DNA of 64,000 bases from Chitinophaga silvisoli (GCF_003412465.1 NZ_QTJV01000004.1:310001-374000); one strand, 5' to 3'; counted from the stretch's first letter, positions 9,858 through 19,807 are shown. Translations and numbers: made by a program. The notes: generated by a model not told the origin, from the sequence alone.

Positions 9858-10002
9858 GTGGATAATAAAGTCAATAGTTATGAATTGAGCAGTCTCTGCT
9901 CAGCATTTAAGTAATTTCTCATTTGAATTTAGTAAGCATGCCACTGGCTAATCGCCTCAGCAGACAATTCTATTCCTGTAGTAAAATGCAAATGAGGAGT
10001 GA

Positions 10003-10365
10003 TCAGGCTTGTGGGGGACGGAAGGTATCAGATAGAGGAGTATATGGTACAGAGCTCTGATAATATGCGATGACTTGTGTAGATGGGGCATAGGCCTGGA
10101 AGTCGTATGAGTAGAGATCGTCTATATACGACACTTCGTATTTTTCTTTTCCGGCTGTGCCATTGTTTTGTTGTTGCTGGTCGCGTTCCTGTTGTTTTTT
10201 CAGGTAACATTTACCGTTACAGTGCATGTCAGGTTTATCCCTGTTCACGCACAGCACGCTGGCAATGTATTTTTGGTTGAGCTTATATTCCAGCGAAATC
10301 AGGTACTGGCTACAGTTTTGTAGCAGTAGTCCTGTTAAGAGCGCTATGAATAAGAAGTATCTCAC
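10003..10365 (-). CDS. small Cys-containing exported protein (LCVNRDKPDMHCNGKCYL family)
   Basis: 120 residues with a hydrophobic N-terminus (residues 2-16). The core is LCVNRDKPDMHCNGKCYLKKQ with Cys39, Cys49 and Cys53, followed by a Gln-rich linker and a Tyr/Pro-rich tail. I recognise the CNGKCYL pattern as recurring in Bacteroidota next to TonB receptors, but no function is established that I can cite. It lies upstream of the receptor on the same strand with a 145-bp gap, so it is probably first in the operon. A TACTTTTG -7-like box ends only 4 bp before the ATG, which would make the mRNA nearly leaderless. Confidence 0.65.
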   Translation of the reverse strand: MRYFLFIALLTGLLLQNCSQYLISLEYKLNQKYIASVLCVNRDKPDMHCNGKCYLKKQQERDQQQQNNGTAGKEKYEVSYIDDLYSYDFQAYAPSTQVIAYYQSSVPYTPLSDTFRPPQA

Positions 10366-10413
10366 GGGACAAAAGTAGGTAAAATTTTAACCAGAGTTTA
10401 TGAGTTGGGTCAT

Positions 10414-10450
10414 AAAAAAAAGCTTATGTCGGAGACATAAGCTTTTTTTT
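10414..10450 (-). terminator. sprA terminator
   Basis: GCTTATGTC / GACATAAGC stem with a 3-nt loop, extended by 8 A-T pairs, and a run of T on the minus strand. It sits 12 bp beyond the sprA stop and also faces the upstream side of the receptor operon. Confidence 0.85.
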
Positions 10451-10461
10451 TATTTAGTGAA

Positions 10462-13400
10462 CTATTGTGCAAGCATAAATCTCAGTGTCAGACCACCCCG
10501 CGTACTTATGATCGGATACGCTGTAGAGATCACTGGTATCGTCTGCCTTCGGTCGTAGAAGAATCGTAAGTTCAACCTGTTATTGACCACATAATCTATG
10601 GACGGTGCTATTCCTATTACCTTCTGTCCACTTGTTGGTATTACAAGGTCTGCATCCAGTTTATTATTCACCGTCTTATCATCACGCAAACTTAAATCCA
10701 ACCTGAAGTTCATATCGTTCGACACCTTCTTGCCCGTCTGCTCGCCGAGGAACTTGAATTTCACATTCCTGATACGATAGCTACCGCCCATTGTGATTTC
10801 TGTAGAGCGCAGCTCGGTCAACTGGTAATCGATCAGGCTCAAACTCAGTGAACGGCTCTTCTTGAATTCCACACGCAGATTCAAACTGCTGGTAAATGTC
10901 ATATCTACTCCCAGCAATGGTGCAAACTGCTCTGTCATGGTCAGGTTTGGTACCAGGAAGTATGGGATATAGTTACCTGAAACGGTATCAATAAACCCGG
11001 GATAACCTGCCAGTCTTGGATCTTCGTACAGCAACGCAGAGTTATATGAGCTCATGCTCAGTGAACCAACATAGGCGTGTGTGATAGAGAAGTTTGTAAA
11101 ATAGTTCTTGAATGGATCCAGTTTTGCCAGGCCATTATATGTGACACGCCAGTTTGGACGAGGTATATAATTACTGAACGGATTACTACGCACATTTGCA
11201 GGGCCACCATTTTTGAGCAAGCCTATCTTTTCAGGGCTCTTACCTGTATAAGCTGCCAGGAATGCAGGGATCAGCACATCCTGTGCATAACGGCTGTAAC
11301 CATAGCGATACTCAGGATCCTTGGTGTTGTAGGTAGGTGTACCTGGTACGCTATTGTAAGGGTTGGCTGTAGCCAGGCGGTTAGAGATCGTTTTACGATA
11401 GCGCTCAAAATCCTGGAAGGTCGTTGTCGTTCCTGTTTCTGAATCTATCTTACCAAACATTGTCTTCACGGCTACATAAGAGATCTCAAATCCACCAGCA
11501 TCGTATGGTGTGAGGTGTTGATACCCTGCGGAGTCCATGTTCTTAAACAGCTCTGTATGTGTCTTGGTGAAGGACTTGGTGAGACTCAGGTCGATACGCC
11601 AGTCATTGTAAGGTTCCAGCTGTGCCTGTACCTGCAGTCGCTGTGTGAATTGCTGCTGGAACTGTACGTTGAAGGTAGTATCCGGAGTGATCAATCCTTT
11701 TTTCGCAAAGTCATCCAGCCATGCTTTCGTTGGCTGCTGTCCTGTCACAAATCCCAGGCCGGGTGTAAAGTGTGCCCAGTTCATACCCAATGCTTTCGTA
11801 CTATCAATATAACCCGGCAATTTGGTACCACTGTTTTCAGAGTAATCCACATTGATACGTTTCAGCATCAGCAGTGGTTTCATCACAGCTTTCAGGATAG
11901 GTGAAATCTCCTGGTCGGCGGTATTATTTTGTGCTGGCTGGTTTTTGCCTGGCGGTTGTTTACTGTTATTGTTCTGTTGCGGTCGTTTGTTAACTGAGGT
12001 ACTGAACTGTCGCAGGAATTTGGACCGGTTATACAGATCAGAGAATTTAAACTCTGCCATCACAGTTTTGTTCTGTGTATTCTCGATCGCATTACCCAGG
12101 TATTTAGCGAGCAATGAAGCGCCTGTCCAGCGGTAGTCGAAACTATACCCCAGTGCTACGTTTGTCCAGCTGGTCAAAGGCAGTTTGGCTGTAGGCAGGG
12201 TATAAGTAACGTTTGCGGAGTGATAGTAGTTTGTGGTTCTTCCCAGTTTAAAGAAGTTGCGCCACATAGTATCTTTCTTGGCTTCTGTGTTCAACCTTCC
12301 CTGCGGCTCATCGATACGTGCATTGTTGACCGCATTGAAGTCAATACTGATGCTCCTGGTCAGGTCCCATTTCACACCATAATACCTGTCGAACGTAAAG
12401 TATTTATTGAAAGTTTCCGGCAACTTATATGTTCCGTCACCACCTACATTGCGGATGCGTGTGGCACCAAACTGTCGCGTGATGTCTGCCCTGAAACTGA
12501 GCAGGGAAGGTACATAGTTGAAGTTGAAATCTTTCACCAGGTCCAGCCATTTTGTTTTCGTTTTGAAGAGTTTCTTAAACGGTGTTACATATTTCGGCTG
12601 ACCGGTAAAGGTATATCCAAGGCCACCTCTGTGCTTGGTGAGCACATCATTTTCAATGATCGGAGAGTGTGCCAGTGTCTGAGAGAATGAATAGCTGATG
12701 TCGAAGTTTTCCAGGTCCCAGAGGTGATATTTCTTCCTGTTCGGATTCACCCTGCGGATATTGGTAAAGTTCAGGCTCTTGATAGAGGTAAAGGTCTCTG
12801 CTGCTTTGCGGATGGAGTCTCGCTGCCAGTCAGATTTCGCCATACGCAGTTTATCTTTCAGCTTGATGTCCAGATCGTATGGATCGTATTCCGGACGGCT
12901 TACCGCTCTTGAATAACCTGCATATACAGGAATCACCATACCAGCTTTCTTTGGCAGGAGTTTACCCAGATCCAGGTTTGCAGCGGCATCGTATTGGGTA
13001 TAGTTATCCCTGAAGCGTTCATTCACGCGTTGATCCAGGTTACCGAATCCGGCAGTGTGCATATTACCGGATATCGTGATCGTACCGAGATCGGCCAGCT
13101 GCAGGTCGAGTCTACCCATACCTGCATAACCACCTTTTTCATCCAGGCCTGTGAGGCGTAATTCATTGAACCAGACTTCACCTGATTTCTTCAATCCATT
13201 ATCACCGGGGTTGGTTACACCTAACAGGATGGTACGTACATCACCTAAGTTTGGATTACCTAATACGCTCATAAAATTAGCGCCATCAGATTCCTGGTAT
13301 ACTTTCAGTGCGGAACAGGTATCACAATTATTACGGCGCAATTTCAGGTCTGTCAGTTTTGTGAGCACGATATCCATATCATTGGCAGTAGGCCAGATAT

Positions 13401-16400
13401 TAGTTGGATTACTTGGCTGGTCTGGTTTAGAAACTGCCAATGGTATTGAGTACTCGTAATAGTTTTCAACGAAGTCACTACCGATTCTTACAATTGCTCT
13501 CAGTTCGCCATCCTTCAGGGAGTTTGGATCTTCTATAGGTTCAGCATGCAGGTACATTTGCAAGTGCTTGTACTGGCGCAGGTCCATACCCAAGTTCTTG
13601 GTTACACCACGCGTATCGCCATCTTCAAGTCCATTGATCTGTAATGACATGGATTGTTCGTTCAGCTGTAAGGTAGTATTGTTGGTACTTACCGTGTTCT
13701 GACGTGTTACACCCGGAGGCAATACATAATTGAATGGTTTACGTGAAGAGTTCTCTTCAATATTTACTGCTGTTAAGTTAAAGGAGGTAGCTGCATCATT
13801 TGGAATAGGATCACCTGGCTGCAGTTTATAATTATACTGACGCCATTGGTTACGCACCAGTTGAAGTTTACCGAAACGAACTACGACAGAGTCATTGAAG
13901 TTCGTGAGGAACATACGCATGAAGCGGATGGACTTGAAGTCAGGTATAGCTCCAACTTTCTTATCATATTTTTCGATCGGCACTTTGAACTGGTACCAGG
14001 TTTCTTTTGTCTTTGTACCGTTTGCCAGTGTTACATCTGCATCGAACTTATCCACGATATTGTTAGTACCTATTGCCATGTTTGGGCGCAGGTTCACTCT
14101 ATACTGGAAGTATTCTTCTGTTTCATTCAGCGTGTTGTCCCTGTTCAGGTCTTCTGTTTCAGGAATGTTGGTCGCTGCCCTGGAATAAGTAGAATTAGTG
14201 GATACCGGAGAGTTGCCTTCCGGGTTGTTAAATCTCTTATAGCGCACCAGGATGTTTCCACTATCCAGGTCACGGTAGTGTACGTAGTCATCATTCGCAG
14301 CATCTTTTGCAGCCTGCTGATAGATTACGGAAGAGGTTCCAAAGTTAGCAGCCAGTCTGGCCAAATAGTCTTTGTAGTAATTCTGTTCGTATCCGCTCTG
14401 CAGACCATCGTAACCCACGTCCTGGTATTTGCGGATCTCAGGATCATTGTCAAATGCCTGTGTGATCTGCTGCTGGAACTTAGGCTGGCGACCCCATTCA
14501 GTGGAGTCTAATTTATCGAGGCCAGTGGTAGGATCCGGCATACCATTCTCAAAGAATTTATGAGAATCTTTCAACACGTCTTCAGAGATATTACCGAGGT
14601 TGAAATACAACTGACCACCGGTGCTGTTTGGATTATCAATGAAAGGGTCCTGGATCCAGAATTCGATGAACTCTACGTTGCTGGTTTCAAAGTCACTGTT
14701 GTCCAGGGCACGCATGATACCGGCCCATTTCTTTGCCGGGTTTCTCATTTTACCATTTGCATCGATACTATCCCTGCCAGCGGTAAAGTTGTAAGGGCCT
14801 CTTTCTGTAGGATAGTATGCCAGGTCAAGGGTACTTAACTGTGCCTGACCAAAGTCGGTAGACTTGTTCGGGAATATTTCCTGCTGGTATACGAGACGGG
14901 TACGGTGATCAGACTGTACATTCGTCGTAATACCTGTAGGCAGACCGGAAGAATTTGGAATCTGCAGGGTTGGTTCGATGATATACCAGGCCAGTTTTGC
15001 CCTGTTGGCACCGTAGCCCCACTGATTGTTCAATTCAGATTCCGGGAACAAAGTCAGTCCTGCGCTATCTGTAGCCTGTGAAGGCGTAGATGCCAGTGCC
15101 CAGCTGGTAGCGGGGTATTTCAGGTCATAACCACTCTGTGAACCTTCAAAGTCATCGATGTATACCTGGCCCTGGCTGCTACCTGCTGCATTTACCAGTT
15201 TGCTGTGACCAGGGAATAATTTGGCCACCTCACCGGTGAACATGATGTTGGAAGGCGTGGTACTATTAAAGTTCGGCAGTTTATTCAGGAGGCGGGTCAG
15301 TGCTCTTGACGGAGAATTATAGTTCACGTCAAAGCCTACGACCGTATTCTTGATCGGGTCTTCGCCATAGTTTACTTTCTGGTAGTAAGGGCGCTCACTC
15401 ATACGGGCGATGGTAGAACCAAGGCTCAGTTTTTCATTCACTACATAATCGAAACGGGTACCAAAATAGTTCCGGACCTGGGTTCCGAAGGAAGCATTGT
15501 TTTCAAACTGTACGTTGATGGCCTGACCGGAAGCCAGGACCCCGGAGTTCACGATCTTGATACGACCCAGGTTATAGTCAATAATGTAGTCAACGTTTTC
15601 ACGGAGCAACTGGCCGCCTGCAGTGACGGTTACTGAACCCTGCGGAATGTTGTAACCACCCAGCTGAATTTCGGAAGAGTTACTGGATTTATAAGTACCC
15701 TTCAGGAGGTATCGGTTCAATTGCGGGAATTGCTGTGCCACTACTTTGATGGAGTCGTACAACACCTTGAACATATATTGTTTTTCCAGTGCCGGGTTTC
15801 CGCCAAAGGCTTTCTGGATCCCCTGAGCAAAGGGCTCCAGTTGTGGGAACATGACGCGTCCTGTATTGGAATTGATCGTATATCCTTCCACATAGTCGAA
15901 CACCCCATCTGGTTGCGGGTCATTCTGGTTATTCAGTCTGTCCAGGTTCAGTACAGAGATCAATGGCGCTCCTGCCCACTGTCCTGTAGCATCCGGTAAA
16001 TATCGTTTATCGCTGGGGGTGCGGGTTTCGCTACCGGGGTCTTTATAATAGATGTCCAGACTAAAGTCTGCCCTGTTGATCTGGTAGGCACCTGTAGAAT
16101 AGATGTTTTTCATCATCAGGTCCCAGATGGGTAGATTAGGTCTGGCAGAGGTTGCCTTCAGGAGTTTGAGGAAGAGGATTTTCTGGTTCGCACTGTTATT
16201 CTGATCCGGTGGTACATCCTGTGAGAACTCACCCACCTGGTATACACGACCATTGTAAGTATATTGGTAAGCGACGGCCAGTACTTCATCGGCCTGCAAC
16301 TGCTGGTTGAGGGAGATGAAACCCAGCTGACGGTTCAGGGTATACTCGGAGGAGTCGAGTTTACGGGCAAAGGTCTTTTCATATTCCTGTACGCCCTGCA

Positions 16401-17694
16401 ATCCCATAGCCTGTAACCTGCTGACCACTGTTCCTGTATAGCGGCTGGCGGCATCAGCGATCACGTTGGAGTAGAGGTTGTTCGTTCCGTTTGCCGGCAG
16501 GTGAGCACCGGGGGTAACTGTGACCGTCTGGTTATAAGGTGCATATTCTGCAAGGTCCATCAGACCTACGATGTCGCGGGTATTGGTGGTGGCTCCGGTT
16601 TTGTTGGTTACCCACACCTCAATACGGTTTACGTATGCCAGTGATTTGATCACGGGCAGGTTGCTCATGCTATAATTAAATGTATCGCGGAAGAACTGTC
16701 CTAAGAGGAAGTGCCGGTTATCTTCATACTCGTCTGCCCGGATGGTGAAATCCTGTACCTGGGTACCGCCTTTGATGAGGAGGTTTTGTTTCTGGGATTT
16801 CTGGTTAGAGAGAACGGAGGTAACGGTGAGGCGACCGAACTGCATTTGGGTTTTGACCCCAAACAGTGATTGCACCCCGGAAATGAGGGTGCTGCGGAGT
16901 GGGAAGCTCACGTTGCCGGCTTCAATCTTCTTGATGATCTCGTCGTCGTAGCCGGTGTATTCCAGTTTGATCTGGTTTTCAAAATCAAAGGTGGATTGAG
17001 TATTATAGTTAGTGGTGATTTTCAGTTTGTCGCCGATCTTACCTGTCAGGTTCATATTGATGTTCATATCAAAATCGAAACCGCCGGTTTTCCTGGCTTG
17101 CTCGGTAAGTACGGGGTTTTTGATATTCTGCCCCTGGTAACCGAATGTCAGTTCAAGGCTACCTTGTGGGCGGATATCCACTTTGTTGCCACCGAAGATC
17201 CTGTCAAACAGTTTGGAGCCTTTATACAGTTCGGGGCCTGAATTTTTTTGGTTCAGGGAACCGAGGGTACTGGCCCTTTTTTGCCAGTAGTCCTGCTCAC
17301 TTTTCTGTGCCTGTAGTCTGTTAAATTCTTCGAAGCTGAGGAGGGTGGGGTTGCGGTAATAGTGGTCGCCTATTTTTTCCGATACAGTATATTCTTTGGT
17401 AACAGGATCATAATCAACTGACTGGGTGATGTTTTTGGGATCTTTGAGATCGATTTCATTACGCACGGGGTCAGTAATACGGGTGCCGAACCTGTCTTTG
17501 ATGGGGTACTTGAGAGTATCCCGTTTGACAGTATCTTTCACCGTGGTATCCTTACCAACAGTATCTTTTGGTTGCCAGTGTTTGTTTAAAATATCGCTGC
17601 TATAACCCGAACGATTCCTTGCTGCAGTATTAACAATAAAAAAGGAAGCGACTCCTATTACTGCTATAGCACCATAATTTGTCTTCCTTGACAA
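10462..17694 (-). CDS. sprA: SprA/Sov, giant outer-membrane translocon of the type IX secretion system
   Basis: 2410 residues, the expected size of SprA. The N-terminus has one hydrophobic segment (AIAVIGVASFFIVNTAA), then a DTVKDT-rich linker, the conserved region LELTFGYQGQNIKNPVLTEQARKTGGFDFD split over about residues 180-210, and many barrel-strand segments to the C-terminus (GGLTLRFMLAQ). Known for the family: SprA forms an extremely large single-chain beta-barrel through which T9SS cargo crosses the outer membrane, and it is needed for gliding in Flavobacterium. The two PKD proteins at 0.5-5.2 kb carry the matching type of sorting domain. It reads in the same direction as ruvA upstream; the 270-bp gap contains decayed ruvA repeats. 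No frameshift is seen. Confidence 0.95.
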   Translation of the reverse strand: MSRKTNYGAIAVIGVASFFIVNTAARNRSGYSSDILNKHWQPKDTVGKDTTVKDTVKRDTLKYPIKDRFGTRITDPVRNEIDLKDPKNITQSVDYDPVTKEYTVSEKIGDHYYRNPTLLSFEEFNRLQAQKSEQDYWQKRASTLGSLNQKNSGPELYKGSKLFDRIFGGNKVDIRPQGSLELTFGYQGQNIKNPVLTEQARKTGGFDFDMNINMNLTGKIGDKLKITTNYNTQSTFDFENQIKLEYTGYDDEIIKKIEAGNVSFPLRSTLISGVQSLFGVKTQMQFGRLTVTSVLSNQKSQKQNLLIKGGTQVQDFTIRADEYEDNRHFLLGQFFRDTFNYSMSNLPVIKSLAYVNRIEVWVTNKTGATTNTRDIVGLMDLAEYAPYNQTVTVTPGAHLPANGTNNLYSNVIADAASRYTGTVVSRLQAMGLQGVQEYEKTFARKLDSSEYTLNRQLGFISLNQQLQADEVLAVAYQYTYNGRVYQVGEFSQDVPPDQNNSANQKILFLKLLKATSARPNLPIWDLMMKNIYSTGAYQINRADFSLDIYYKDPGSETRTPSDKRYLPDATGQWAGAPLISVLNLDRLNNQNDPQPDGVFDYVEGYTINSNTGRVMFPQLEPFAQGIQKAFGGNPALEKQYMFKVLYDSIKVVAQQFPQLNRYLLKGTYKSSNSSEIQLGGYNIPQGSVTVTAGGQLLRENVDYIIDYNLGRIKIVNSGVLASGQAINVQFENNASFGTQVRNYFGTRFDYVVNEKLSLGSTIARMSERPYYQKVNYGEDPIKNTVVGFDVNYNSPSRALTRLLNKLPNFNSTTPSNIMFTGEVAKLFPGHSKLVNAAGSSQGQVYIDDFEGSQSGYDLKYPATSWALASTPSQATDSAGLTLFPESELNNQWGYGANRAKLAWYIIEPTLQIPNSSGLPTGITTNVQSDHRTRLVYQQEIFPNKSTDFGQAQLSTLDLAYYPTERGPYNFTAGRDSIDANGKMRNPAKKWAGIMRALDNSDFETSNVEFIEFWIQDPFIDNPNSTGGQLYFNLGNISEDVLKDSHKFFENGMPDPTTGLDKLDSTEWGRQPKFQQQITQAFDNDPEIRKYQDVGYDGLQSGYEQNYYKDYLARLAANFGTSSVIYQQAAKDAANDDYVHYRDLDSGNILVRYKRFNNPEGNSPVSTNSTYSRAATNIPETEDLNRDNTLNETEEYFQYRVNLRPNMAIGTNNIVDKFDADVTLANGTKTKETWYQFKVPIEKYDKKVGAIPDFKSIRFMRMFLTNFNDSVVVRFGKLQLVRNQWRQYNYKLQPGDPIPNDAATSFNLTAVNIEENSSRKPFNYVLPPGVTRQNTVSTNNTTLQLNEQSMSLQINGLEDGDTRGVTKNLGMDLRQYKHLQMYLHAEPIEDPNSLKDGELRAIVRIGSDFVENYYEYSIPLAVSKPDQPSNPTNIWPTANDMDIVLTKLTDLKLRRNNCDTCSALKVYQESDGANFMSVLGNPNLGDVRTILLGVTNPGDNGLKKSGEVWFNELRLTGLDEKGGYAGMGRLDLQLADLGTITISGNMHTAGFGNLDQRVNERFRDNYTQYDAAANLDLGKLLPKKAGMVIPVYAGYSRAVSRPEYDPYDLDIKLKDKLRMAKSDWQRDSIRKAAETFTSIKSLNFTNIRRVNPNRKKYHLWDLENFDISYSFSQTLAHSPIIENDVLTKHRGGLGYTFTGQPKYVTPFKKLFKTKTKWLDLVKDFNFNYVPSLLSFRADITRQFGATRIRNVGGDGTYKLPETFNKYFTFDRYYGVKWDLTRSISIDFNAVNNARIDEPQGRLNTEAKKDTMWRNFFKLGRTTNYYHSANVTYTLPTAKLPLTSWTNVALGYSFDYRWTGASLLAKYLGNAIENTQNKTVMAEFKFSDLYNRSKFLRQFSTSVNKRPQQNNNSKQPPGKNQPAQNNTADQEISPILKAVMKPLLMLKRINVDYSENSGTKLPGYIDSTKALGMNWAHFTPGLGFVTGQQPTKAWLDDFAKKGLITPDTTFNVQFQQQFTQRLQVQAQLEPYNDWRIDLSLTKSFTKTHTELFKNMDSAGYQHLTPYDAGGFEISYVAVKTMFGKIDSETGTTTTFQDFERYRKTISNRLATANPYNSVPGTPTYNTKDPEYRYGYSRYAQDVLIPAFLAAYTGKSPEKIGLLKNGGPANVRSNPFSNYIPRPNWRVTYNGLAKLDPFKNYFTNFSITHAYVGSLSMSSYNSALLYEDPRLAGYPGFIDTVSGNYIPYFLVPNLTMTEQFAPLLGVDMTFTSSLNLRVEFKKSRSLSLSLIDYQLTELRSTEITMGGSYRIRNVKFKFLGEQTGKKVSNDMNFRLDLSLRDDKTVNNKLDADLVIPTSGQKVIGIAPSIDYVVNNRLNLRFFYDRRQTIPVISTAYPIISTRGGLTLRFMLAQ

Positions 17695-17790
17695 GAGAAA
17701 TAGGTTTTAATAGAGGTCAGGGTAAAAGTTTACAGACCTGTAACTCCCCTTAGTAACCCAATTTATTGAAAATGAAGGGCTACTATGGTC

Positions 17791-17890
17791 ATTTCAGATC
17801 TGACATAGTGGTTTTGCTTTCAGTACTGTTACAGTCTTTTTCTTCCAGAATTTGCAATAGTGGTGCTGTTTTCAGTACTGTTTTTTACAG
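17791..17890 (-). repeat. two decayed tandem copies of the ruvA 3' end
   Basis: Two units (about 17791-17834 and 17841-17890) resemble the ruvA segment 17997-18045; unit 2 matches at roughly 30 of 38 aligned bases. Read on the minus strand they still encode VLKAKPLCQI-stop and VLKTAPLLQILEEKD, against VLKAEPQLQDLEGL in RuvA. They lie between ruvA and sprA, in the sprA upstream region, in the same orientation as ruvA. This looks like tandem duplication of a gene tail followed by decay. Confidence 0.7.
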
Positions 17891-17964
17891 CGGAGGCGAG
17901 CCAATGTTACCTGGCGGCCGGCTATAACTAAAAAATAAAAATCCAGCTTTAATTGGTGCTACGC

Positions 17965-18552
17965 TTACAGACTTTTTAACGACTTTTTGATCAGTCCTTC
18001 TAAATCCTGCAATTGTGGTTCTGCTTTCAGTACCTTGTTTATAGCCTGTTCTGCTACATTACGGGCTATTCCCAACGTGACTAATGCATTTAACGCATCT
18101 TCCTGCATTGTATTGTTTACAGCTACAGATATTTGATGCCCAACGTCTTTTTGCTTTTTGATCTTATCTTTTAGCTCCAGGATGACCCTTTGAGCTGTTT
18201 TTGCGCCGATTCCTTTTATGCTCTCCAGCATTTTCGCATTTTCCATCGCGATAGCGCGTTGAATATCTTCAGGTTGTAAAGAGGATAGCATCATTCTGGC
18301 GGTATTCGCACCAATACCGGACACACTTATCAGCAACAGGAACATCTGGCGTTCAGCATCGTCGGAAAAGCCGTATAATGTGTGGGCATCTTCTTTTATA
18401 TGAAGATATGTAAGCAATTTACAGTTGTCCATACCCTGTATGCGGGAGTACGTATTCAAACTGATCTGCACTTCGTATCCAACCCCTTGAACATCCAAAT
18501 GTACCATGGCAGGGGATTTATAGGACAGTTTTCCATTTAGGTAAGCAATCAT
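17965..18552 (-). CDS. ruvA: Holliday junction branch migration protein RuvA
   Basis: 195 residues, normal for RuvA. The N-terminal OB-fold domain begins MIAYLNGKLSYKSP, two helix-hairpin-helix motifs follow (VSGIGANTARMML and KGIGAKTAQRVILELKDK), and the C-terminal domain III (about 145-195) contacts RuvB. The tetramer binds four-way junctions and loads the RuvB ATPase motor in recombinational repair. No ruvB or ruvC is adjacent. A TAGGTTTG box on the minus strand at 18582-18589 could serve as the -7 element. The 3' end has been copied twice downstream. Confidence 0.95.
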   Translation of the reverse strand: MIAYLNGKLSYKSPAMVHLDVQGVGYEVQISLNTYSRIQGMDNCKLLTYLHIKEDAHTLYGFSDDAERQMFLLLISVSGIGANTARMMLSSLQPEDIQRAIAMENAKMLESIKGIGAKTAQRVILELKDKIKKQKDVGHQISVAVNNTMQEDALNALVTLGIARNVAEQAINKVLKAEPQLQDLEGLIKKSLKSL

Positions 18553-18581
18553 ACAGGATTATTCAGGATTCTAATTTGTGG

Positions 18582-18589
18582 CAAACCTA
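18582..18589 (-). promoter_or_regulatory. candidate -7 box of ruvA
   Basis: TAGGTTTG on the minus strand fits the Bacteroidota -7 consensus TAnnTTTG, 30 bp upstream of the ruvA ATG. I see no TTG at the expected -33 spacing, so the call is weak. Confidence 0.4.
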
Positions 18590-18690
18590 AGGATTTTTGG
18601 GAAGATGGGGGGCGGGTATTTTGGCTTATAAGTTACATTTCCAAATTCTTATGTATTTTTACGGCCTGTTAAAACATCTATTTTATTAAT

Positions 18691-19689
18691 ATGAACAAAA
18701 TAACGGCCGCTATTACTGCGGTAGGTGGGTATGTACCGGATTACGTTCTCTCTAACAAAGAGCTGGAGAAACTGGTTGATACTACTGATGAATGGATCAT
18801 CACCCGTACAGGAATTACAGAAAGAAGGATTCTGAAAGGCGAGGGGAAAGGGACTTCTGAGTTATGCGTACCTGTAGCGCTGGAAATATGCCGTAAAAGA
18901 GGGATCACACCTGCTGATATAGACCTCATTATTGTAGCTACTGTCACTCCGGACATGGTATTCCCGGCTACTGCCAATATCGTTGCAGATAAAATCGGTG
19001 CCAAGAATGCCTTTGGATTCGACATCGCTGCTGCCTGCTCTGGTTTCCTGTATGCACTGGATACTGGTGCCCGGTTCATTGAAAGTGGACGTTATAAAAG
19101 AGTAATGGTGTTGGGTGCTGACAAAATGAGCTCCATCATTGACTATACTGACCGTACTACCTGCATCATCTTTGGTGATGGCGGTGCTGGCGTACTGCTG
19201 GAACCTAACGAGGAAGGTTATGGTTTGATAGACAGCGTGCTGAAAAGCGATGGTCATGGCCGTGAATACCTGCACATGAAGGCGGGTGGTTCTGCTAAGC
19301 CTGCTTCTATTGAAACCGTTACCAACCGTGAACACTATGTGTACCAGGAAGGTAAAATGGTCTTCAAATATGCTGTGGCTAACATGGCGGACGCTGCTGC
19401 AGAAATCATGGAGCGTAATAACCTGAGCTCCGACGATATTGCATGGCTGGTGCCTCACCAGGCTAACAAGCGGATCATCGATGCGACAGCACACCGCATG
19501 GGACTGCCTGAAGAGAAAGTGATGATGAACATTCAGCGTTATGGTAATACTACCGCTGGTACTTTGCCACTGTGCCTCTGGGACTATGAGAAACAACTGA
19601 AGAAAGGTGATAATCTTGTATTAGCTGCTTTTGGTGGTGGTTTCACATGGGGTGCTACTTACCTGAAATGGGGTTACGACACTAAATAA
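18691..19689 (+). CDS. fabH: 3-oxoacyl-[acyl-carrier-protein] synthase III (FabH)
   Basis: 332 residues. The active-site Cys116 lies in [11 protein letters not shown], the catalytic His in [10 protein letters not shown] and the Asn in YGNTTAG, giving the complete Cys-His-Asn triad of KAS III. It condenses acetyl-CoA or a branched starter with malonyl-ACP to begin fatty-acid synthesis; many Bacteroidota make iso-branched lipids, but specificity cannot be read here. The gene stands alone on the plus strand, without the common plsX-rpmF neighbours, and is followed by a palindromic element separating it from the convergent kinase gene. Confidence 0.95.
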   Translation: MNKITAAITAVGGYVPDYVLSNKELEKLVDTTDEWIITRTGITERRILKGEGKGTSELCVPVALEICRKRGITPADIDLIIVATVTPDMVFPATANIVADKIGAKNAFGFDIAAACSGFLYALDTGARFIESGRYKRVMVLGADKMSSIIDYTDRTTCIIFGDGGAGVLLEPNEEGYGLIDSVLKSDGHGREYLHMKAGGSAKPASIETVTNREHYVYQEGKMVFKYAVANMADAAAEIMERNNLSSDDIAWLVPHQANKRIIDATAHRMGLPEEKVMMNIQRYGNTTAGTLPLCLWDYEKQLKKGDNLVLAAFGGGFTWGATYLKWGYDTK

Positions 19690-19701
19690 TCATATTAATA
19701 C

Positions 19702-19807
19702 GAGGGCGTATCAAAAGTAAATATCCCGGATTCAATCCGGGTAAGTGACGGCGAGAATTTTTGATTTTGTAATTCTCAATGTGTTCAAATTACTTTGATA
19801 CACCCTC
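19702..19807. repeat. 106-bp palindromic element with nested hairpins (MITE-like, or bidirectional terminator)
   Basis: The ends GAGGGCGTATCAAAAGTAA (19702-19720) and TTACTTTGATACACCCTC (19790-19807) are near-perfect inverted repeats, with one G-T pair and one bulge. Inside are two more hairpins: CCCGGAT-tca-ATCCGGG (19725-19741) and GAGAATT-loop-AATTCTC (19753-19777). A T-run follows the right end. It fills the gap between convergent genes and could end transcription from both sides. The GAGGGTGTATCAAA-type ends recall terminal repeats of small non-autonomous elements, but no target-site duplication is visible. Confidence 0.6.

Noticed and set aside
11077..14838. Many 90-220-codon plus-strand frames opposite sprA
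   Set aside because: They are antisense shadows of a conserved 2410-residue gene and have no signal peptides, motifs or plausible starts.
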